Assembly (NCBI GenBank): GCA_905221615.1
Contig: CAJNDT010001224.1
Coordinates: 1,858,902-1,922,901 of the forward strand
Source of the DNA: Symbiodinium sp. CCMP2592
Lineage: Eukaryota; Sar; Dinophyceae; Suessiales; Symbiodiniaceae
Reading direction: 5' to 3'
Length of the DNA stretch: 64,000 nt
Positions 57,314-64,000 of this stretch are shown piece by piece. Both the position numbers and the translations under genes were made by a program. The notes below the pieces were generated by a model that was not told where the DNA came from, did no database searches, and saw nothing but the letters and a program-made list of their open reading frames with translations. Numbering within the stretch: the first letter of the stretch is position 1; the number at the start of each line of letters is the position of its first letter.

Positions 57314-59552
57314 TACTCGGGAGATTGGCTACGTCCTGGGGCTCGTGAGAGACGGCGCTGCGAGCTAAGAAGATGACGTAGCTATTTTCTTGAAGCAGGG
57401 GATCTTCGAGGGTACAGGGACTAGGGGGGTGGGAGTCATCACCAACATACCAGGCATCTGCTGTGCGTACAGCTGCACGGTAATGGCCGCTAGTGGACTC
57501 CATTCCTAGGTGAATGATCACTGCCTCTACTGTGTAGGTACAGAACGAAACTCGGGATGTGTGGTCCAGGAAGACAGGGATCTGGACTTGCTGTGGGATT
57601 GTGATGCGAGTGTGATCCTTAGCTTCACCTGCGAATCTCGGCAAGGCTAAGCACACCTGCTGTGCAGCTTCTATGAGAGCACAAGAGCGCTCCTGAGACG
57701 ACCATGCCACTAGCATGTCCTGTAGGTTGGTATTGATCGCCGTGGCAAGATGAATGGGAGAGCCCCCTTCTTCGTCCACTATCACGCCTTCCGGTACTGA
57801 GGCTCTAGTTTCCCACTGTCCAAATCTTGATACAGAGAGATTCCGAAACACTTGCTGCAGGAACTCAGCAGAGTCGTGCTGGCCTCCATCAAAGAGCCAG
57901 CCCATGGTGAGCTCCGAGAAGACTCTGTGTTCAGGGGTTATTCTCGCAAGCTGACTGATCCGGGATGCCTCTTGAAAAGTCGCCTCTGAAGGATCTGATA
58001 GCCAGTGGAGACACTGCAGATAGCAGTGGTTGCGAGTATTGGCTAGCAGGAGAAAGCCTTCCAGTCTAAACACGGGGTGAGGAATTCCTGGCGTTGAATC
58101 TGAAGGCTGCTGTGTGGCTGTCTTCGCCGATGCCGTGGACTTTGCTCGAGTATATTCGCGGGGCTGCTTGCTGAGCTGCTGGCGCGCTACCTCCTGCAGT
58201 ACGTGCACCTGCAGTAATGGAACGCACTGCTGAGCATGTCTACCCGGGGCATCCACACGAAGTTTGCAGTATCGACAGCTATCTCCTTTGTGGAAGAAGA
58301 CCTTGAATTGATTGAGTCTTGGTTGGAGAGTTTTCTCCAGCTTGGCCATCACCTCAGGATGCTGCTTGTTTAAATGCTGTTTGGCTCCTTTCTGGCCTAC
58401 GAGGACCTGACCACAGAGTGCGCAGTGTTCCATCAGGTAATCATGGAACGCCGGATTTCGAGCGGCGCCTTCTGGATTGTCCTGGGCATCAGACTGTAGA
58501 CTTTCTACGAGTGAGATCCGGTTCTGTGCTTCTAAGGGTAGCTCTTCCTGCTGTCTAAGCAAAAGCTCTACCCTAGGGCAGGTAGATGCTTCGACATGTT
58601 TGCGCAGATAAAACACTGTTCGGAATGTTGCTCGACAGGCGATGCAAGTTGCTGACCCTGGCATTGAATGCAAAATAGGATCAAATTTGGGTCCTTTCAG
58701 GCACTGCTGAGAATCTGGGTGAGCCTTCTGCAGGTGGCGACGGAGTGCTCCGGTGCCAGAGAGACATGCTCCACATTCACCGCAGGTCAGAAGCCTATCC
58801 TCCACATGGTGCGAGGAAAAGTCCGTGGAGAGGCCTTCCAATGCCTGGCTAACTGCCTCAGCACGCAACTTATAGTGTGGGAGAAGCTGGGGATCGGAGT
58901 GTTGCTGTCTCTTTATAAACTGGGTCATTCTCTTTTGCAGCTGCTCCTTCACGTGAGGAATCCGTAATCTCCGGAGTAACTCCTGGATTGATTCCTTCGT
59001 TTCCTGGGAGTAACTCCGCAGGACGAATCTGAGTTGGTACATCATGTGTGAATGGAGCTTTTGCAATCCCTGCTGTGTCACCCCCACCACGTGAAGTGCA
59101 TACAGGGCAGAGGCCCACGCAGTTATTGTCCAAATCGACAGACGACGTCTGTCTGATAAGACTCGGTGGTTCCGAACTGCATGGGCTACTTCTGACATTG
59201 CAAGCTTACTGGATGACAGCCGATGTTTGAGAGTCTTCATTTCATAGTCGTGATAAGAAAGAATGACCCCCAAGTATGGGACCTGATAGCGCAGCGATAT
59301 CAGCCTGCCCGAAGGGAGTTCAACATACTTCTCTCCCTCGACCTGGCGAAAGAGTTTCTTCCTAATGGTCGAGGCTGAGCCCCCTTGCAGCTGTAGCAGA
59401 ATTGCTGACTTGGACGGATTGACCTTGAACCCAAGCTCTACCAGCTGATCCAGAAGCATGTCGCAGTACCCTAGTGCTGTCATGAGGCCGGCCTCAGAGT
59501 CGAAATGCGACTGGATCAAGCTATCGTCAGCGTACATTGTGAGGAGCTTCAC
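57273..59552 (-). CDS. RT C-terminus, four zinc fingers and ubiquitin-specific protease domain
   Basis: 759 codons, intact. Open sequence extends upstream to about 59645, taking in motif B. RT: MYADDSLIQSH (motif C), FKVNPSKSAIL (motif D) and thumb. Fingers at about residues 258-460: CGECG...HLQKAH, CIACR...HVEASTC, CALCG...HLNKQH and CRYCK...HAQQC. USP (C19) domain, residues about 500-745: Cys box NTRNHCYLQCLHWL (Cys codon 58023-58025), GGQHDSAEFLQQVF, His box TSGHYRAAVRTADAWYVGDD (His codon 57483-57485) and NSYVIFLARS. USPs cleave ubiquitin from proteins. Whether this domain is active is unknown; the Cys, His and following Asp positions are present. Fusion of RT and USP in one ORF is directly visible. 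Confidence 0.85.
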   Translation of the reverse strand: MKLLTMYADDSLIQSHFDSEAGLMTALGYCDMLLDQLVELGFKVNPSKSAILLQLQGGSASTIRKKLFRQVEGEKYVELPSGRLISLRYQVPYLGVILSYHDYEMKTLKHRLSSSKLAMSEVAHAVRNHRVLSDRRRLSIWTITAWASALYALHVVGVTQQGLQKLHSHMMYQLRFVLRSYSQETKESIQELLRRLRIPHVKEQLQKRMTQFIKRQQHSDPQLLPHYKLRAEAVSQALEGLSTDFSSHHVEDRLLTCGECGACLSGTGALRRHLQKAHPDSQQCLKGPKFDPILHSMPGSATCIACRATFRTVFYLRKHVEASTCPRVELLLRQQEELPLEAQNRISLVESLQSDAQDNPEGAARNPAFHDYLMEHCALCGQVLVGQKGAKQHLNKQHPEVMAKLEKTLQPRLNQFKVFFHKGDSCRYCKLRVDAPGRHAQQCVPLLQVHVLQEVARQQLSKQPREYTRAKSTASAKTATQQPSDSTPGIPHPVFRLEGFLLLANTRNHCYLQCLHWLSDPSEATFQEASRISQLARITPEHRVFSELTMGWLFDGGQHDSAEFLQQVFRNLSVSRFGQWETRASVPEGVIVDEEGGSPIHLATAINTNLQDMLVAWSSQERSCALIEAAQQVCLALPRFAGEAKDHTRITIPQQVQIPVFLDHTSRVSFCTYTVEAVIIHLGMESTSGHYRAAVRTADAWYVGDDSHPPSPCTLEDPLLQENSYVIFLARSAVSHEPQDVANLPSNVSARALPASIDG

Positions 59553-59626
59553 TAGTTCTGCTGGGCTGATTTTCCCCGAGAGCTTCCTAAAGAGAAGCCC
59601 TGGTGCAAAGGCGAATAAAGAGGGTG

Positions 59627-60030
59627 CTAGCTTACATCCCTGCTTGCTTTGATGTGGAGATGGCCTACCACCTCTATCAGAAGAGGATCTGCTTGTTCGG
59701 CTTCCAGGGCCTCTCTTAATCGCAGCCTGTTTACAGTGTCAAAAGCTTTGCTCATGTCCACGCTCATGGTGAGACTGCCTCTGAGCTTGAGCCCCTGTTG
59801 TCCCTTACCTGCAGCCCTAGTGGTGAGGGCCTGTCTGAACCTGGCCTGGTCCACATGTGTGAGGGCCTTGCAGATAGCCTCCTCTGTGCCCCTGCCTGGG
59901 ACAAAGCCGAACTGAGAGACGCCGGTCATTGCTAGCTGGAGGGTAGACTTGAGTCTCTTCCTCACGAGTCCGGCTAGGACCTTACCCTCAGGTGCTATCA
60001 CCCCGATCGGACGGTTGAGGTTGGTTTGTC
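59627..60030 (-). pseudogene. RT palm, motif A region of the second LINE
   Basis: Encodes IAPEGKVLAGLVRKRLKS, QFGFVPGRGTEEAICKAL and MSVDMSKAFDTVNR (motif A, with the first catalytic Asp). It ends in KASRDVS plus stop; the true continuation KQGCKLAPSLFAFAPG (motif B) is one phase away at about 59640. Confidence 0.7.
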
Positions 60031-60835
60031 TGGCTTCTTGGGAGGCTTTGGGAGCCAGGAGATCTGTGACGAGGTGACACTGTCCGAGAGCCTTCCTGCA
60101 GTGACTTCCCTATTAAGGGTGTCCGAGATTAGCCGGATTGCTTGGGGACCTAGGGAGCGCCAGGCTACTACGGGAGGACTCTCTTTAGGAACCGCCTTGC
60201 CCAGCTTTATTGTGCCAAGCTGTTCTTGCACTTCTTGCTCAGTGATGTGCAGGCTGCCTTGTATCCCTGAAAGCGGGAAGTCATCCCCTGCTCCAAACAG
60301 GTCTAGGGAATATTCCTCTAATTGTCTTCTTTCTTCCTTGGCAGTAAGGAAGCGACCCTCAGAATCACGAAGCTGAACTCTTTCCTGGGGCCTCCCCGAC
60401 CTGAAGCGCTTGATTACCTTGTAAAGGGAATGACTCCCGTCCTGCTTGGACTTAAGCTCTGCCTGCTGGAGTTGTTCATCTATTTCCTGCCGCCGCCGCT
60501 CCTGCTTGTGACGCTTTGCTACCCTCGCCTGTGCACTTTGCTGGGAGAACGAGCACCAGCATCGGAACACCATAGGGACCTGCAGCTCGGGCAAGAACTC
60601 TGCTAAGACCTTGACTGCTAGTGGGAGTGAGCGCAATGCAGAGCGCTCTTCCCAGATGCTGAGATCTGATCTTTGTGCTGCTTCCTTTCTCTTGGGAAAA
60701 TGAGTCGCGAGGGCTGAGTTCATTGCTTGATGGAGACTCTGCCAGGTTTGGGGATGATCCTGAAGGAGGGATCGAGTCTACCTCCCTGGCAAATGCCTGT
60801 ATTTTCGGGGAGCGGTGTCTGTAGCAGTCCTCCAT
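59998..60835 (-). pseudogene. RT N-terminal part of the second LINE, with phase change
   Basis: Protein-like blocks in two phases: QAMEDCYRHRSPKIQAFARE (to about 60780), then LLQDHPQTWQSLHQAMNSAL, KRHKQERRRQEIDEQLQQ, LYKVIKRFRSGRP, LGKAVPKESPP and WLPKPPKKPDKP, which is RT motif 1-2 material. The frame breaks again near 60010, where NLNRPIGVIAPEGK continues in the next phase. Confidence 0.65.
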
Positions 60836-60979
60836 TGCCTGCTGGTCATAGGGTTTTGAGGCTTGGGCGGAGTATCTCCTGCTGTGCCTCAGTTTACCAA
60901 GAAGAAGGAAATGCCTACTACCATCCCTCCAGGATGCAACTGAGAAGGTCCTTAGTGGCCGGCAAAACCTGGCGGGGCC

Positions 60980-61879
60980 TTAGGACTGTGCAATCCTGAC
61001 AAACGAGAAGTCAATCTGTGAAACAGAATTGCCTTGTTCGTGGGTGGCTGGTCTACGCACTCCCCAAGTGTTGGTTGCGACTAGCTGGTGCTCCGACAAT
61101 AGGGTCTGGAGATCCTTAGATCCGCGATGCCCGAGTCTGCAAGCCTGGATCGTGCATGGCCCTACGTGTTTGTTGTCGGTTTTGAGCGAGGAGTTAAAAT
61201 CTCCTAGCACAAGGAGAGTGTTGCGATTGGGAACAGCTCGGATGGACTTACTTAGGGCGTGAAGGGTCTGCTTCCGGGTTTCCTTATTCTGAGCGACTGT
61301 CTCCTTAGAGCGCCAAACGTATTGATAGCAGCTGAAGACGTCCAGTGAGATGCCGTTGCTCGGCACCCGGACCTGGAGAACTCTTCCTGGAACAACCTCG
61401 TTGTAGCGAAGATCCTGTGACTTGCACAGCGTGGAGTGCACCATTATGAGGACCCCGGCTCCCTTCTCCCCTGTGGAACCAGAGCTGATCACGTGCCAGC
61501 CTGACTTGCTGAATTGCCAAGAACCCCTCCAGTGTGTTTCCTGAATTGCTACCAGCTTCACATCCTGAAATGCGGCACTTTGCAGTACGGAGAGTAACTC
61601 TTCCCAAACTGCTGTTGTGAGAGATCCTGCGTTCCAGGATAGATAGCTGAGATTCTTATCTTCTGTAAATTTTGAAGGCCGAGTCCTTCTGCCGGGATTG
61701 GTGGGCTTTACATGTGCCGGAGCAACTCCAAGCTCTGTTGACGACATCGTCCTTCCCTTGTAGACCGCACTACCTTCAAGCAGAGCTTTACGTGCTGCCC
61801 TTTGATAAGAGCGTTTACCCTTCCCTTTAGGAACGGGCTGATGCTTGGTCGAACCACTAGGCTGTTTCGCAGCACTCAT
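60980..61879 (-). CDS. Endonuclease part of the second LINE, ends at a premature stop
   Basis: Starts at ATG 61877-61879 and has a basic N-terminal tail (GKGKRSYQRAARKALLEG). Exo-endo-phos signatures: LSWNAGSL, AIQETHWRG, LVLGDFNSS and QIDFSFVR. The frame stops at 60980, but the sequence stays protein-like in the same phase (PLRTFSVASWRDGSRHF), so the TAA is probably a disabling mutation. A GTG at 61924 is an upstream open position with no support as a start. Confidence 0.75.
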   Translation of the reverse strand: MSAAKQPSGSTKHQPVPKGKGKRSYQRAARKALLEGSAVYKGRTMSSTELGVAPAHVKPTNPGRRTRPSKFTEDKNLSYLSWNAGSLTTAVWEELLSVLQSAAFQDVKLVAIQETHWRGSWQFSKSGWHVISSGSTGEKGAGVLIMVHSTLCKSQDLRYNEVVPGRVLQVRVPSNGISLDVFSCYQYVWRSKETVAQNKETRKQTLHALSKSIRAVPNRNTLLVLGDFNSSLKTDNKHVGPCTIQACRLGHRGSKDLQTLLSEHQLVATNTWGVRRPATHEQGNSVSQIDFSFVRIAQS

Positions 61880-62064
61880 GTTGAGTACGGCTCCTGTCGG
61901 CTTCGCAATACCGACAACCCTCACCTCTGGGAGATGTTAGAGAGCTGTAAATCTAATACTCCCTCCCGGACTTGGGACCGGGACTGCTCAGGCGCTGACA
62001 AATGCCATGGCAAGAAAGGAAAAAGGCAACTGTACTAGCCTGACCTTTCCTGAGCCGAGAGGCT

Positions 62065-62222
62065 TACAACAACAACAACAACACCAACACCAACACCAAC
62101 ACCAACACCAACACCAACAACAACACCAACAACACCAACAACACCAACAACACCAACAACACCAACAACACCAACAACACCAACAACACCAACACCACCA
62201 CCACCACCACCACCACCAACAA
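62065..62222. repeat. (CAA)n and (CACCAA)n compound microsatellite
   Basis: CAA units followed by CACCAA, CAACAACAC and CAC units. It lies on the 5' side of the second LINE and separates minus-strand from plus-strand open frames. Frames through it (poly-Gln/His, poly-Trp/Cys, poly-Val/Leu) are artefacts. Confidence 0.9.
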
Positions 62223-62734
62223 TTTTTCAATTGAACGCTGTGCGAGCGGGCTCAGCACATAGCGGGCGATTGCCGCGGTGCACTTTGCAGCAGAGCAGCA
62301 GCGACCGGCGGCAGGCGAGAGCTTGTTTTTCCAAACTGACAGCTGCGGCATCCGGCAAAAGGGCTGTCAGTCCTTTCCGGAAGAGACAAAGGAAAAGCAG
62401 GCACCCGCCACCTTATCCATCTTACTCACTCAGTACTTCGCAGGCAAAGTTCAGCATCTGGCGGGTCCTAACACACATGCTCTTGCTCAAACTTCGCACA
62501 ATCGTTCAGTGCAAACAAAGGCTGAACACCTGAGAGCTTGCAGAAGTGCGAGATTTCCAGATCCGTGTTTCAATACAGGTCGAATGGAGCAAAAGGTTTG
62601 TGCTGTATGGTTTGCAGTTTCAGGCTCTGGAAGGTGTGTGCACGTGTGTGCGTGTGTGCAAAGCCTTGTGGACGCGTTTGGGCTCCGATTCGGCTCAGCT
62701 TGCTTGGTAGGCGCTTTCCCTCTTTGCAGCTGTC
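62223..62734. other. Stretch without secure gene
   Basis: A plus-strand open frame (62278-62883) exists but has no recognised content. GT-rich patch at 62636-62660. Nothing else noticed. Confidence 0.35.
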
Positions 62735-62962
62735 ATGGACGCTTACGCTTTGAAGCGCTTCAACAGATTGAAGAAGGCCGCGAAGTTGAGCCAGGCAGAC
62801 TTGGTGGAGTTACTCCGTGTCAAGAAAGCGCAGGTTCATCAAGAGCTCCGAAAGTCAAAGCCGCAGCGGCGCCTCCGCTTTGAAGTCTGCACCTTCTTCC
62901 TTCTCCGACTGAGCAGGATGCAGGTCGCCGTTTCACGAGTGTGTACAGAACGGACCTCGTGA
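62735..62962 (+). CDS. Small ORF with a helical basic N-terminus
   Basis: ATG 62735. The first 42 residues (AYALKRFNRLKKAAKLSQAD, then LVELLRVKKAQVHQELRKSK) look like a real helical, basic segment. The last part is less convincing, so the frame may be spliced or broken after about 62865. No family recognised. Confidence 0.35.
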   Translation: MDAYALKRFNRLKKAAKLSQADLVELLRVKKAQVHQELRKSKPQRRLRFEVCTFFLLRLSRMQVAVSRVCTERTS

Positions 62963-63039
62963 AACGGCAGGATGGTGATATGAGGGCCCAAAACAAGGGC
63001 CGTAAACGCTTTCTGGAATGGGTTTTGCAGGCTGGCCCT

Positions 63040-63130
63040 CCAGCGTTGCTGTCCTTACTTGTGTGCCTCTCATGCTGTTGGCTTTCACACAAACTGTTGC
63101 TGCTCTTACTTGTGTGCCTCTCATGCTGTT
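63040..63130. repeat. Short direct repeat, 26-bp unit twice
   Basis: CTTACTTGTGTGCCTCTCATGCTGTT occurs at 63055-63080 and again at 63104-63129, with a related CACAAACTGTTGCTGCTCTTA spacer. Confidence 0.8.
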
Positions 63131-63232
63131 AGTTGTGTTTTCAGACAAATGTACGACCGGAGCAAGCTTGGCAGTCAAAGTTTCCTTGCGAAGTGAGAGA
63201 GATGTTGCTGCCAGTGGCCGCTGCCCTGAATC

Positions 63233-63767
63233 ATGGATGCGTCGGCCTGTATGCGTCGTGAAATCCGGCGCTTACAAGAGCAGCAGCGGCGTGCCCGCGT
63301 TGTGCAAGCGCGCTTGGGCTTGACAAGAACAGATCGTCTGGTGGCCGTGGGATGTTGCACTCAGAGCAATTACAACCTGCCTTTGGCGATTACTTTTGTT
63401 AAGCAACGTGCCCCGACATCGTGGCTGCCGTTCACAGAGCATCCAGAAACCCGCGCAGAAGCAGCTGCGCTCACGTGTGGAAAAGTTTTTGGCAGAGTGC
63501 GCAACTGTCAATTTCATCAAAACGTGCAATTTCACGAATGGCTACGCCCCAAGCTCGAGTGAAGTCGCATCACAGTTTGTCGAGACCTTGCGAGGACGCG
63601 AGGAGCTGGCGACCCACCAAGGCTTGGAACATGCTTCGCGCTGGCAGCGACGTTGGTGCTCTCGGTTTTGTGGTCGCTGGGGGCTTCGCCTCCGAAGTCT
63701 TGGCCACATCGCGACTCCGAAACGCATCTTCGTGCCAAGGCCAGGCTTGAAAGATGGCTTGTTTTGA
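63233..63767 (+). pseudogene. Possible transposase-like N-terminal fragment with a frameshift
   Basis: From ATG 63233: RREIRRLQEQQRRARVVQAR and LGLTRTDRLVAVGC, helical and basic. After about 63465 the protein-like reading moves +1 to RSRVEKFLAECATVNFIK, GYAPSSSEVASQFVETL and RWQRRWCSRFCGRWGL, then stops at 63767. I associate this order of blocks with N-terminal regions of transposase-like proteins in dinoflagellate genomes (memory, unverified). No catalytic domain is inside the window. Confidence 0.35.
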
Positions 63768-64000
63768 CTAGTGTAGCGTCGTTCATGAAGTGCATGTCCG
63801 CATGCTTACTCTGCTCCCGTCACCTGTGGCCAACTCCAGACACATGACGGTGGCCGCCGGCCTCCGAGCCCGCTGTTGGGGTCATTTTCTGACCCTTTTT
63901 TTCGGGGTCGTTTTCTGGCTCCTTTTCGGTGGCATTTTGAGTGCGGTGTCGACTGCCGCATGTGGAAAGGGCCCCACTCGTGGCCAGTTTTCGGGCCCAA
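63768..64000. other. Right end of the window, no secure gene
   Basis: Contains a phrase repeat (GGGGTCATTTTCTGACCC and GGGGTCGTTTTCTGGCTCC forms). Open frames on both strands look accidental. Confidence 0.35.

Larger units (their letters stand above)
56572..62064 (-). mobile_element. Second non-LTR retrotransposon (EN-RT-zinc fingers-USP), broken
   Basis: On the minus strand: AP-type endonuclease, RT with VDMSKAFD and YADD, four zinc-finger-like motifs, a ubiquitin-specific-protease domain, and then a short Gly/Arg-rich ORF. About 5.5 kb, a usual size for a LINE. Both sides are (CAA)n-type microsatellites. The endonuclease-RT part has one in-frame stop (60980) and at least three single-base phase changes (about 60775, 60010 and 59640), so this copy cannot make an intact polyprotein without correction. 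No upstream ORF1 was seen. Confidence 0.8.

Noticed and set aside
61988..62351. Poly-Gln/His, poly-Trp/Cys and poly-Val/Leu proteins
   Set aside because: They are the three phases of the (CAA)n/(CACCAA)n tract.
1..64000. tRNA, rRNA or spliced-leader genes
   Set aside because: None was found by reading both strands for typical arms or for the dinoflagellate spliced-leader sequence. A covariance-model search could still find a degenerate one.

Overview
The window reads as nuclear DNA of a dinoflagellate or a close alveolate relative. Evidence: GC-rich multi-exon genes with short exons lying on one strand for more than 20 kb, acceptors that mostly read AG|G, introns full of microsatellites and foldbacks, plant-type telomere motifs (TTTAGGG/CCCTAAA) scattered between and inside genes, and two very different LINE-type retrotransposons. 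No prokaryotic operon, CRISPR array, rRNA or tRNA was seen. The species cannot be named from the sequence alone.

Layout. 1-562 is host sequence rich in degenerate TTTAGGG units. 575-25721 (+) is one giant non-LTR retrotransposon bounded by a 12-bp direct repeat that looks like a target-site duplication. Its first part is present twice (845-5999 and 6100-11254) on the two sides of a 100-N scaffold gap, almost certainly because two overlapping contigs were not merged. The real element would be about 19.9 kb. It carries a gag-like ORF1, about 4,000 codons of repeated modules with RxGD motifs and hydrophobic segments, then RNase H, AP-type endonuclease, reverse transcriptase and C2H2 fingers, spread over five overlapping frames.

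25734-32991 is mostly non-coding: telomere-like arrays in both orientations, foldbacks, and a few possible exons. 32992-42041 (-) is a many-exon gene (gene A); 43556-46401 (-) is a second one (gene B) with a methyltransferase-like FAG motif; 47.5-49.8 kb holds isolated exons; 50027-52013 (-) is gene C with a lysine/proline repeat; 52563-52937 (-) is the last exon of gene D. 53.7-55.5 kb contains tandem arrays, one with a higher-order pattern, and a 335-bp near-loopless palindrome. 56572-62064 (-) is a second, broken LINE lying between (CAA)n microsatellites. Its RT is followed by four zinc-finger-like motifs and a ubiquitin-specific-protease domain. 62.2-64 kb (+) holds possible transposase-like fragments.

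The most interesting points are the giant modular retrotransposon with RNase H placed before the endonuclease and RT, the RT-zinc finger-USP fusion, and fourteen unrelated intronic or intergenic foldbacks that resemble introner-type elements. All exon borders were placed by eye and are approximate.
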